Shown here piece by piece: positions 53,811-64,000 of a stretch of 64,000 nucleotides of DNA. Position numbers and translations under genes: made by a program. Source of the stretch: Sisyra terminalis (lineage: Eukaryota > Arthropoda > Insecta > Neuroptera > Sisyridae); NCBI GenBank assembly GCA_958496175.1, contig OY292278.1:15252001-15316000 (forward strand), given 5' to 3'. Below the pieces are notes generated by a model that worked only from the letters and a program-made list of their open reading frames with translations, did no database searches and was not told where the DNA came from. Numbering within the stretch: the first letter of the stretch is position 1; each line of letters starts with the position of its first letter.

Positions 53811-54769
53811 ATCTATATAAAGTAATTATAATAAATTCAAATCAATATTTGGTCTACACGTTTAAATTTATAACTTCATAAGCATACGTTAAGATAAAAT
53901 CAGTTCATTTCAATTCGATTTTATATCTGTTAATACAATTTTAAGTTAATAATCATTCAATTATTGAAGCGAAAATATTAACAAAATAAAGGATATAACT
54001 TTTATAAGCATATACTTGTATTTTTCGTATATATACTATAATAATATTTTCAATGTTTCTAAAAACAACCAAATTTCATTTCATGGTTTCATTAAATTCT
54101 TTTGTGTATGGTAATAATATTAAATTCATTTAAAAAATAAAGCATTTTACAAATTGCATTCGTTACAATTGATATGTACTTGATTTTGTTTATATGCAAA
54201 TATTTTTTTATAAAATACCATAGGACCCGGTGAACTTCGTACCACCTAAAGTTGAATTACGAAAATTAATTGATATCGGTAATATTGATACTTTTTTAAT
54301 TTTTAAATTACTAACAGTAAAAATAATTATTAACAATTAAATTAATATACATAGTATTTTACTTACTTAGATTTACATCTATGAAAACATTTAACATGTT
54401 AAAACTTATATGCATGCAAAAAATCCTTAAATTCTCACCTATTCATGAGTTTAAAGTCATACATAAATATTTCTAAACATATTTTTGTTTTTGTCTATTT
54501 TTGTCCCTCGAAATTGTATTATTCTTTTGGCCAATTTGATGCTAAGGTCGCTATTATTCAGGGACTGAAAGCTTACTGGGAATGTTTCTGTTTTCTTCAG
54601 TACTTCCTTAAACATAATATTTGTTTTATGTGCCAAACGACGTCATTTGAAAACAAATGTTATATTTCTCAATATTGGCAAAGAGTTTTTAGAATCATTT
54701 CGTATCCCATAAATTAAGGAGCATAAGGGATCTGGTAATGGGACCAATTAGGATAATTTTACTTTTCCA
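53811..54769. other. AT-rich intergenic DNA, no gene seen
   Basis: A 90-codon frame (54445-54717, +) shows no known motif, though its composition is slightly protein-like. Left uncalled. Confidence 0.4.
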
Positions 54770-57110
54770 CCAGCACAACATAACCCAGTAGATTAACCGC
54801 TGTATTTTAACGCCTTACAATATTGACAAATGATAACGTAACCAAATTTTTTTTGCTTCAAAGCGGGACACCTGTAAAACTTAGAAAATCTTGTAATAAT
54901 TATTTAATAATAGAGTAGATAAATTATTCGACTGGTTTTCCATGTTTTTCGGACCCACAAATTTAAAATATTAAAGTTTTAAAATATTAAGTTTTAAAGT
55001 TTAAAGCTTTAAAGTATCCGGTTTGGTTTTCCATGTACTATAGGTTTATGGCTTATAGCTTTTACACTATAGGTATATGTATATCTATAGTGTATAGTGT
55101 ATACGGTATACAATATACCTGTAAAATGATTTTGGTTGTGATGAGTTAATACCTATCACAGGTCACTTTTTCTCAAAGCGGAACATTTTTAGATTCTTCG
55201 AGGACGGCGGGACACAAAGCCTGAAAGCGGGACGTATGGTCACCTTAACAAATGATTGTCATTTCCCCAATTGTTCCAGATTCCAATAAATATTAAGTAA
55301 AATATGTAAATATAAGTAAATGACAGTTTTTTGAAATACTCGAAATCCGTTTGGGGTAAAAGTTTGGTTAACTTTTTTTTATTCAGTATCAAAACGATCC
55401 CCTAAGCTTGAATCGAAAAAACCGCGGGAGCAGTTTTCCTATACAAATCCTGCTATACCCTTTTCTAATAAATTCATTCTTTTAATGTTTTCAATAGTAA
55501 AACTGATGGGAAATTGTCCCAATTTTCCAAAACAACTAATTTTCTCCAAAACTCCAAAAAAAGAAAAATCGTTTCTCTTGATTCACCGCTGTATTTTAAC
55601 GCCTTACAGTATTGACAAATGATTGTCATTTCCCCAATTGTTCCAGATTCCAGGAAATATTAAGTAAAATATGGAAATACCATAAACTAAGGAGCATAAT
55701 GGATGTGTTAGTAGGACCAAATGTGGCAATTTTATTATTCCATCAGCACAACATAACTCTGTAGATTCACCACTGTATTTTATCGCCTTACAATATTGAC
55801 AAATGATTGTTATTTCCCGAATTGTTCCAGATTACAATAAATATTAAGTAAAATATGTATATGTAAAATATAAGTAAATGACAGTTTTTTGAAAACTCGA
55901 AAATCGTTTGAGATAAAAATTTGGCTAATTTTTTATTATTTAGTATCAAAACGATCCCCTGAGCTTAAATCGAAATAAGCCACGGGGGCAGTTTTCCCAT
56001 ACAAACCCTGCTACACCCTTTTCTTATAAATTCATTCTTTCAATGTTTCCAATAGTAAAACTTATGAGAAACTGTCCCAATTTTCCAAAACAACTAATTC
56101 TCTCCAAAACTCCAAAAAAAGAAAAATTGTTTCTTTTGATTCACCGCTGTATTTTAACGCCTTACAATATTGACAAATGGTTTTCATTTCCCCAATTCGT
56201 ATAGATTGCTATAAATATTAAGTAAAGTATGTAAATATAAGTAAATGACTGTTTTTTGAAATACTCGAAAACCGTTTGAGATAAAAATTTGGGTAATTTT
56301 TTATTTATTCAGTATCAAAACGATCCCCTGAGCTTGAATCTAAATAAGCCACGGGGGCAGTTTTCCCATACAAACCCTGCTACACCCTTTTCTAATAAAT
56401 TCATTCTTTCAATGTTTCCAACAGTAAAACTTATGAGAAATTGTCCCAATTTTTCAAAACAACTAATTTTCTCCAAAACTCCAAAAAAAGAAAAATCGTT
56501 TCTCTTGATTCACCGCTGTATTTTAACGCCTTACAATATTGACAAATGGTTTTCATTTCCCCAATTCTTATAGATGCAATAAATATTAAGTAAAATATGT
56601 AAATATAAGTAAATGGCACTTTTTTGAAATACTCGAAAACCGTTTGAGATCAAAAATTTGGCTAATTTTTTTTTATTCAGTATCAAAACGATCCCCTGAG
56701 CTTAAATCGAAATAAGCCACGGGGGCAGTTTTCCCATACAAACCCTGCAATACCCGTTTCTAATAAATTCATTCTTTCAATGTTTCCAATAGTAAAACTT
56801 ATGAAAAATTGTAAATATTAAGTAAAGTATGTAAATATAAGTAAATGATAGTTTTTTGAAAACTAGAAAACCGTTTGAGATAAAAATTTGGTCAATTTTT
56901 TTTTTATTCAGTATCAAAACGATCTCCTGAGCTTGAATCTAAATAAGCCACGGAGGCAGTTTTCCCATACAAATCCTGCTATACCCTTTTCTAATAAATT
57001 CATTCTTTCAATGTTTCCAATAGTAAAACTTATGAGAAATTGTCCCAATTTTCCAAAACAAAACTAATTTTCTCCAAAAAAGGAAAGATCGTTTCTCCAA
57101 CTCGTTCCAA
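54770..57110. repeat. Tandem array, unit about 370 bp, roughly five to six copies
   Basis: CAGTATCAAAACGATC recurs at 55385, 55943, 56310, 56680 and 56908. TGTATTTT-A-CGCCTTACA recurs at 54801, 55591, 55771, 56149 and 56517. Most steps are 367-370 bp, with one long (558) and one short (228) step from internal insertion or loss. Other shared blocks are GGGGGCAGTTTTCCCATACA and AATTGTCCCAATTTTCCAAA. About 250 bp of unrelated sequence lies within the first, long step. No protein is encoded; short open frames are shadows of the repeat. Confidence 0.9.
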
Positions 57111-58095
57111 TTACTTTCCATCCATCAGAAAAATTGTGCAAAAACTTTAAATCCTTGAAAATAAAAAACAAAAGTAACTCATAGTTACTCAATCGAACGC
57201 CCGCAATCGATCCACACGATTCACAACATCAATAAAATCATGATTTATCGATCAATATTAATAACAATCTCAACCTCTGCCTCTGTCACCTCCTCACCAC
57301 ACCCCCTCATCATCCAATGCCTACTTGCGAATTAAATTAGCCGTAAAGTTGCGTTTGTATGCAATAAATAAACTGTTCCAATAAACATCGTGGGCGTTAA
57401 TTTTTTCCCTTTTTCGAATTCGCATGGGCGTTGGTTGGGAAAACCAACACAATCGCAAAATCAAATTTATATCCGAACCGTATAATAAGAAATAAACAGT
57501 GTAAAATCGTTGTGTGAATTATATTAAACACATTGAGGTTTACTGCGGCGCCTTTACCCATTGCCATTAATAAGAAATATCGAGTGTGTTGTGGAAGTCC
57601 ACGAAAGTGGACAAACATTCAACTGTTTATACATAGCACGCAACATTCAATCTCCATTCAAAAACTCACTAGTCTCGTGTACGGCCGCAACAATTGCAAC
57701 ATTCAATTGTTCGAAAACGTTCAACAATCAAAACAAATGCATGTTACATAAACGGACAACAATAATAGCGTTCTTTTACAATCTTCAGAAAGAATGCTTA
57801 TTTATTATTCGGTAGAACCGTTTTAATGTTAGTGTCAAATGCTCTGCGATTATGCTTGAGGAATTTTCCGGGGATTGGTCTATCGAATTGTTCTAAATAG
57901 TTAACAATGAAACGGTTGAAATTTCATTAAAAAAATTGTTGAGCTTTTTTTCATTTGAATTTGGAAAAAAATCGGGGAAAACTTAGTCGATTGTTGCAGT
58001 GCGTCAGAGTTTTAAATGTCATTGTTGTGAGAGAAAAAAAACAGTTGAATTGTGTTGATTTCATTGTTTTTTGAAGTGCCTGGTTTTGCGACAAA
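57111..58095. other. GC-richer DNA, possible 5' untranslated and promoter region
   Basis: 57180-57330 and 57400-57760 are richer in G and C than the flanks and contain short overlapping frames without motifs. They lie just upstream of the possible first exon at 58096, so a promoter and leader would fit. I see no decisive core element. Confidence 0.3.
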
Positions 58096-58125
58096 ATGCA
58101 TCTAATTGGAGCCTTAATTTTAACG
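58096..58125 (+). CDS. Possible first coding exon of a secreted or membrane protein (partial)
   Basis: GACAAAATG is a good insect start context. It is followed by MHLIGALILT and then a GTAATT donor directly at 58126. A short hydrophobic start cut by a phase-0 intron is typical of signal-peptide exons. Without the intron the frame would stop within three codons. I could not find the next exon in the remaining 5.9 kb, which may mean a long first intron or that the call is wrong. Confidence 0.3.
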
Positions 58126-58400
58126 GTAATTCTTTAATTTTTTATTAAATTTACTATAGAGCTTTAAAGCTCCCTTATTAGTACCTATAAGGACAATTAT
58201 AATTAATTTGTAATATAAAATTTGAAAGTTATTATGTTATAGTTCAATGTATTTAATTTCGGACTTCAAAAGCTGAGCTTGAAAGCTCATACATTAAGTT
58301 ATGTATTTTATAAAGTCAAACAAATTGAGTTTGTAAAGTATGATAAACCAAATCTTAAAAATTATTTGTCAAATTATCATTTTGAATCTCGTCCATTGAT
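58126..58400. other. AT-rich DNA, no gene seen
   Basis: Nothing recognisable; an intron if the exon call at 58096 is right. Confidence 0.4.
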
Positions 58401-58965
58401 TTAATAATTAATACGTTTTGTATCTTGGGATTTGGACTTTATAAATGAATATATCAAATTATAATCATTATTATAAATGTATTTTATTTTTATAATAAAT
58501 AATTATTATAAATATTATGAATTTGTGTATACAATATATAAAGTATATTGCAGTCCAATTTATGTAGTATAATTTAATATAATAATATATAAAAATCATA
58601 CCACCAACATAAATTTGAACAGAAGTTCAAACAAAAATATTCGTGACGTATTGCCCCGATACGTATTTCGATTGCCAAGCAATCTTCATCAGTGGTTATC
58701 AAGTAGTTTGGATCACTCCCCGTAACTGCTTTGTGATGATTCACACAGTATTTTTGACTATTTCAAAGTTCAAAGTCAGCGAAAAAATCTTATTTTGATT
58801 ATGAATTTGTAATAATTATTATAATATGTTCGTATTTTTAGTTTGCCTGAAGAAGTAGAAATAAAGTCTGCGAAACGTTGTAATTTTTATAATTTGACAT
58901 ATTCATTTATAAAGTTTAAATCTCAAAATACAAAACTTATTAATTATTTCTCAAAGTTCAAAAAT
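58400..58965. repeat. Palindrome with hammerhead-like motifs and a nested copy 2 of the dispersed element
   Basis: Outer arms (about 58400-58480 and about 58885-58965) match as inverted copies; ACTTTATAAATGAATAT is one shared block. Inside, 58540-58760 is the inverted relative of 50400-50690. On the minus strand it has CTGATGAAGATTGCTTGGC then AATCGAAATACGTATC (58692-58659). On the plus strand 58847-58880 has CTGAAGAAGTAG, a loop, then CTGCGAAACGTTG. The two motifs belong to two different subfamilies of the same layout. Confidence 0.75.
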
Positions 58966-59204
58966 TGATAATTCTTTAGATTATCAGATGTGGCTAAATG
59001 GGAGGCTGAGATTTTGGTCTAGAATAGGGATGGAAGGAAGAAAGGCAAGAATATTCTTATTTTTCGAAGTTATATTTTTCGAAAATATTAAAAATTAGTT
59101 TCATCTTGCAGAAAAAAGATATCAATTACCCCTTTTAGCCGCGCTTGGTTATGTTAAAGTTCTATCCATAATAATTATATCCTATAGATAAGAATGATAT
59201 AGAA

Positions 59205-59412
59205 CAGTGCTTCTTAATCTTTTAAATAAGAGCCGCACCCCTTAGTATCTGAAAATAGGTCCTTGCACCCCATTGAAAAATGTGTTTCTTTTTTTTAGTA
59301 TGGAAAAATTAAATTTTTTGTAAAAATTTTTATCAAAAATTTTCTAATTTATATTGTTAGGGGCTTCTCCTGCACCCTCAGGGGTGCGGGTATCCCAAGT
59401 TAAGAAAGACTA
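59205..59412. mobile_element. hAT-type MITE with perfect 8-bp target duplication (208 bp)
   Basis: Starts CAGTGCTTCTTAATC and ends AAGTTAAGAAAGACTA, flanked by ATATAGAA on both sides (59197-59204 and 59413-59420). The interior has GCACCCC stretches as in the pair at 9.7-10.2 kb. Non-coding. Confidence 0.9.
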
Positions 59413-59420
59413 ATATAGAA

Positions 59421-59912
59421 CTAAACTTTATTTCACCATATTATGCTCGTATAATAGTTTTTTTCAAAAATTGTGTTTTTAATTTAAGAAAATTAATAAA
59501 TTTGAATATCCTGACTACCTTTTGTACCCCTCATTATGTAGATTGGTGGAACATAGTAGAGCATAATAGAACATTTCCTCAATACAATTATAAAGTTTTC
59601 AGGTAGTAACTAATTAGTAGCTTAGCGAATTTGAAATATTTCAGAAATTCTATTGAAAAATAACTTCTTTGGTATAATTGAGAAAAAAATATTTGAATGA
59701 GGGTTTTCGAAATTGGCACAGTACAATTGTCCTTAGCAAAAGCTTAGCTTGATGAGCGAAGTGAGCATTAGTGTATTAAATCATCTTAGAAATATTCCCG
59801 TTGGCAAAGTTTCTCTTTAAAAAGCTTTTTTTAATAAGAAATTAAAGATTCCTCAATTATTCATTTAATAAAGTTTTTTGTAGACAATTTCTTCATTTGT
59901 TTTGTACGATTC
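59421..59912. other. AT-rich intergenic DNA, no gene seen
   Basis: Nothing recognisable. Confidence 0.5.
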
Positions 59913-59913
59913 A

Positions 59914-60078
59914 TCTTTTTTTTAAGTGTTATTTATCATTGCGTTATAACTACTAAGGTCTTTATCGACTCTAAGGTTAATAAAATTCGGGAATATCAAA
60001 AATTTGCTCGATTCGAGGATCGAATCCAAAACCTACCAATTTTGGAGTGGTCACCTAGACCATTAAGCTACTAATAGG
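59914..60078 (-). mobile_element. tRNA-derived SINE, second copy
   Basis: Read on the minus strand it matches the SINE at 6231-6403. It has a box A-like TAGCTTAATGG and a GGTCTAGGTGACC block, then box B GGATTCGATCC. Then come TTAACCTTAGAGTCGATAAA, CCTTAGTAGTTATAA and a poly(A) tail of about eight bases. Box A differs from the first copy by a few bases. I could not define its target duplication. Confidence 0.85.
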
Positions 60079-61274
60079 CAATGATTATATTTTTATTAAG
60101 TCGTTATTTTTTGTTCAATGTTTTGTTCTTTTCATCCTATCAAGGATGAAGAAATGTTCCTGACAACAAGATATCCTCCTTGATATTCCTTTTCCATTAT
60201 TTATGTGTACCTTTTTCCGACCAAGAAGATTAAAAAATTTCTCATTAAGATCCACAAAAAAATGTATTGGACCGCTTTTTTATTGAATTTTGACACCTAT
60301 TTTTTATCCAAAATAAAAAATTGAACAAAAAAATGTTTTTGTCGTTTTGAATTTCAATTGCACTTTTTTTCTCTTATTTTTTATTTATTTTCAATTCGTT
60401 TTTTATTTTTGCATATTAATATACAAAAAAATCCTTTTTTTCAATACTTAGTCCCTAAATTTAATTAAAGCAGATTTCGACAGATGTCGCTCTAATTTTT
60501 TGCTTGGATAAAAGCTCTTGATTTTCTTTACTTATTTGCCGTTGCACTTTAACGTGTGCTGTTCTTTTTCTATTCTTTGAATATACCGTCTACTCTTTTT
60601 TACACACATTAGCTAATAGTGTTAAAACGAGAGTACTTTTCTTATAGAAATAGAACACCAAACTTATAGATGTAAAAAAGTTTCAACAAAAAATTGAATT
60701 ATATATAATCTGCCCAATTAAAATGCAACGAGCGATTGCCAAAAAAAAAAAATCAAAAAACAATAATGAAACGAACAAAAATAAATAATAAAACAATCGA
60801 GAAGTGGACAAATAAACAAAAAACTTTCATTTGTATTGTAAACAAATAATAACATGTTATCCATTCAATTTTACTAATAGCTTAAGTACTATACGTTTTA
60901 TATATTATGCTACCGCTTTAAAGAACCGCAAATTATATATCTTTGCATTATAAAGGAATTGTCTGAGAAAATCAAGTCGGCTTCTGTTTATTTAAATTCA
61001 ACAAAAAATGCAAGACTTGTTTTTAAATTTTTTTTGTACAATTAAATGATGACAAAATATTTTAACTTTTATTTATTTTTATTTTTTTTGAAAATTGATA
61101 TCTTTATTGATTTTTTTGAGCTATAAAATGCGGAAAAAAATCTATAATAATTGACGATATTAAATTGGAAAATGAATCAACGTTTAAAATAGTGTGGGAT
61201 GATTGAATTATTGGCCACAATTAAATTTGCATAATTCGCTGACTTATGTAAGGTCTGATTTATTGGTGCAAGGT

Positions 61275-61305
<31 letters not shown>

Positions 61306-61845
61306 GAGGAAAATTAGAATTTTATTTTGGATAGCAATTTGAACATTGTAAAATATTTCAGGATTTTTTATTATATTTTATTATTTTGTCGTTGCATTTT
61401 TTGTCTATATATATAAACCCTACACTTTGTGGTCATATATGCGTAAGACTTTTTTATGATGTCGTTTTTTTTTTCGTTCTTGAATTTCTCCATGGTTCAT
61501 TTGAAATGAATTTTTTTATTTCCTCGTGTTGGTCGTTTTGATATTATTAGAAAATGCGGTATGTTTTTTTTTTAATTTTTGTTTTGTCTGTTGTTTCCTT
61601 CAATTTCAATGGCTGTGCATAGTGTTGTGACAAAGATTTGAAGGGGAAAAAATATTGCTTCAAATATATGGAAACGAAAAAAACCGTGACCCAAAGATTA
61701 TTGGAAGAGTGGAGTCGATAATAATAACTTATTTTTGGAAGTCTAAACCGCAAAGAGCCTTAATTTAAGAATAGAAAAAAAATTGTTACGTAACAGACCA
61801 TACAATGGGTTTTTTAGATAATCGTAGTTGTATATATTGTCAACA
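60079..61845. other. Very AT-rich intergenic DNA
   Basis: No gene. Contains long A/T runs, including 39 consecutive T (61277-61315). Confidence 0.5.
61277..61315. repeat. Poly(T) run of 39
   Basis: Uninterrupted. Could be the tail of a minus-strand retrocopy, but no retrocopy body is seen beside it. Confidence 0.95.
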
Positions 61846-62700
61846 AAATGTAATGAACATAATGATTGTTGATAGACAAAGTAATAACTCACCGAATATT
61901 AGAGAAGTAAATAGTTGGGAAGTAGTCCCAAAGATCCTAGGAACCCAAGTCACTAACATCGAAAGATGCAGTGGAAGAAACTAACGAAAAATATAGAAAA
62001 GTGCATTCATGGAAAACACAACTGTAAAACTGACAAACGCAGTATGTATTGCCAACAAAACAAAAACGAACATAATGATTGTTGATAAACAAAGTTATAA
62101 CTTAAAAGTTATAAAGTTATAACCAGAAATCAGAGAAATAAACGGTTGGAAAATAGTCCCAAAGATTCTAGGAACCCTAGTCATTAACATCGAAGGATAC
62201 AGTGAAAGAAACTAACGAAAAATATAGAAAATTGCATTCATGGAAAAGTACTACTGTGAAACTAGCAAACGCATTAATTTTTCCAATTGACATATACCTC
62301 TGTAAAGTTTGATCCCTCAAAAGAACCGACAAAGAAAAGATTGAAGATTTCAAACTATGGGTATATAAAATGAACATACCGAAGCATAATAAGAGTCTTA
62401 TGGACGAGGAATTGAACCAATAAATCCATCTTAGAAGAATTTCGGTATATGGTTATGGTATTTCGGTCATATAGCTAGGAGAACTGGAGAAATAGACTTA
62501 CTTATAGGAGAAAGAAAAAAGGATGGCAAACACAGCAGAAGAAGATTCCATACATGATGATTTGATTGTATAAAGGAACTAATTGAGTACTCATTATCTG
62601 GAGGTGCACATTTAATTACAGAACAAGGAAACTTGGAAGATGATTTCATCAAATCCATAGGAATAGAAGTACAGAAGAAAGAGAGGAATCCAAGTGGTTT
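61846..62700 (+). mobile_element. Non-LTR retrotransposon relic with a 205-bp internal tandem duplication
   Basis: Reads NIMIVDKQSYN, then EINGWKIVPKILGTLVINIE (the box that in active relatives reads YLGSL.TN.G), then GYSERN. Near the end comes WYFGHIARRTGEIDLLIGER followed by KKDGKHSRRRFHT (62447-62551). This matches the C-terminus of the LINE family seen at 49525-50190. The stretch 61846-62050 is repeated at 62051-62280 (AACATAATGATTGTTGATA, AGTAGTCCCAAAGAT-type block, GAAACTAACGAAAAATATAG). The palm and the WRRML part between them are lost. Dead. Confidence 0.75.
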
Positions 62701-62732
62701 CTGAAGAATATTTTTTTCCGTTTTTATATTCA

Positions 62733-63035
62733 AGTGATGGGATACAACTTTGGGGTACTGCCAGCAGCTCTATTTTTTAAATAATACAGAGGTTTCTGTT
62801 TAAAACATTAGGTCTCATCGTTGATGTCCCTTAGTATATCATGAACTTCGACATCCATAAAGATTTAGGCATTGCGTTTGTTAAAGAAAAGGTATTTACA
62901 TTCAATGCTAAATACTTTGGGCACCTAAATGATCATTCGAGCCACCTGGCTATGAACCTGCTGGATAACTGCGAGGAAGCTGTTATACTGAAGCATCTGA
63001 CATTCCTGGAGCTGCCCTACGGGCAGTAACGTAGT
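62733..63035 (+). mobile_element. Jockey-type LINE relic (RT C-terminus)
   Basis: One frame reads GIQLWGTASSSIF, stop, IIQRFLFKTL, then VDVP, stop, YIMNFDIHKDLGIAFVKEKV, then YFGHLNDHSSHLAMNLLDN. This is the Jockey thumb order: GIQLWG, QRFQSK..LR, APWYV, HRDL, HPN.LA.NLLDN. Two stops break it. The piece after the second stop (62841-63029) is open for 62 codons only because it is a relic. It sits about 35 bp after the previous LINE in the same direction. Confidence 0.8.
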
Positions 63036-63835
63036 AGGTACCCAAATTGGGGTACCCTGTCGTCCCGTCTATACATTCAACAGATTCGCTTAGTGTCTTA
63101 GGATAGATTGCGAAACTAGACAAATTATAAAAAAAAAAGTTCAAGTGGTTTCAAGATTAACAGTAGACTCCTGGGTATATCTATATAGAAAGTTTAATAG
63201 GAAATGAGATCATTCTTTTTCATATTTTGCAGAAGACGTAAATTTTAAATATATTACTTTGGTAATCAAAATTTTGCCTAATTTTATTCGTTTTCGGAAA
63301 GTTTATTCTTAGTCAATGTTTATAAATTACACAGGTTTCCATTAGGAAAAAAATGACGTCATACGAAGAATTTTGAAATTGAATCAGTTTGAAGATGTGT
63401 ACGAATTTCTTCTGGATACGTCACGTATCCATCACGTAGCCACCATGAGGCCACCTGTGTCTTTTATAAACCTTGATTCTTAGTAGGATCAGTAGTATCA
63501 ATAGTAGGATCAGTAGTAGTCAGTAGTCAATAATAGGAACTGTTTGCATAAATATTTTTATTGAAACAATATAGGAATGTTTTTAAATTAAAAAATTACG
63601 TTAAAAATAACTTAAGTTCCTAACTTTCATTTATATTTCAAGAATCCGTAAACTTAGATAACAATACGTTCCCGACTTCAGAATATCTAAAATATATTTA
63701 TATACCAAATGATTTGAAAAAAAATCAATCATCATTTATAATCTTTGAATATTGAAAAATCATTCGATCGATCGTTCGATCTGAAAACGTCCTTCAACTT
63801 GTCAAACGCATCGAATTCATATAGTATCATACAAA
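63036..63835. other. AT-rich intergenic DNA, no gene seen
   Basis: Contains a small run of AGTAGGATCAGTAGT-type repeats at about 63480-63530. Otherwise nothing. Confidence 0.45.
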
Positions 63836-64000
63836 TCGAGCATCTACAGGGGGTTTCAAAACCGGCACAATCGACCAGTGGGGCCCTATTTCCGAGACGT
63901 CTCGTTCACTTTCCCTCTTAATTGCCAACAAAGTATCCACACCATACTCTATTCTGCCATAAAATCGAGAGCCCCATACCTTTGCCAACATGTAAAAAGT
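63836..64000 (-). other. GC-richer open stretch cut by the window end
   Basis: The minus strand stays open from the window edge for about 58 codons (MLAKVWGSRFYGRIEYGVDT..., then ERDVSEIGPHWSIVPV) before a TGA. The plus strand is also open in one frame. Composition is clearly richer in G and C than its flank. It may be an exon or part of a repeat that continues outside. I do not recognise it. Confidence 0.3.

Noticed and set aside
54445..54717. 90-codon plus-strand frame starting MSLKSYINISKH
   Set aside because: No family, no splice or polyadenylation support, and AT-rich surroundings make chance likely.
56289..56573. 94-codon frame in the 54.8-57.1 kb region
   Set aside because: It is a shadow of the tandem unit and repeats with it.

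Overview
The window is AT-rich eukaryotic DNA, and the genes point to an insect. Introns are short, codons are AT-biased, and the four recognisable genes match animal families. Two thirds of the rest is old transposon material: Jockey and other non-LTR elements, a mariner relic, hAT-type MITEs and a tRNA-derived SINE. I cannot fix the order from sequence alone.

Layout. 1-30 kb holds no gene I can support. It contains a Jockey relic (1.9-3.1 kb, -), tandem doublets, a mariner transposase scrap and an R1/I-like LINE tail carrying a complete SINE (5.6-6.4 kb). It also has a 1.3 kb palindrome (8.28-9.56 kb), a nest of three DNA elements (12.0-14.2 kb), a duplicated block interrupted by a palindromic insertion (15.5-16.8 kb) and degenerate repeats. 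30.4-40.3 kb is the gene island: Akt kinase (-, six coding exons), ARPC5 (-, with a U12-type AT-AC intron), WDR55 (+, head to head with ARPC5) and a CENP-M-like kinetochore gene (-, tail to tail with WDR55). A broken THAP-domain gene follows at 40.8-41.5 kb. 41.5-64 kb is again repeat-rich: palindromes, a roughly 370-bp tandem array (54.8-57.1 kb), a possible first exon of a secreted-protein gene (58.1 kb), hAT and SINE copies, and two adjacent LINE relics (61.8-63.0 kb).

The genes are ordinary housekeeping neighbours (growth signalling, actin nucleation, nucleolar rRNA work, kinetochore) and are not an operon or pathway.

The most unusual signal is a set of palindromic insertions at 8.3-9.6, 16.07-16.46, 24.15-24.35, 42.6-43.0, 50.4-50.7 and 58.4-59.0 kb. 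Most carry, often in both arms, a small RNA-like motif: CTGAWGAA, a hairpin whose bases change but stay paired, then GAAAY. It resembles the core of the small hammerhead ribozyme variants known from Penelope-like retroelements, but with one extra A. One copy has a paralogous empty site and an 11-bp target duplication in this same window.
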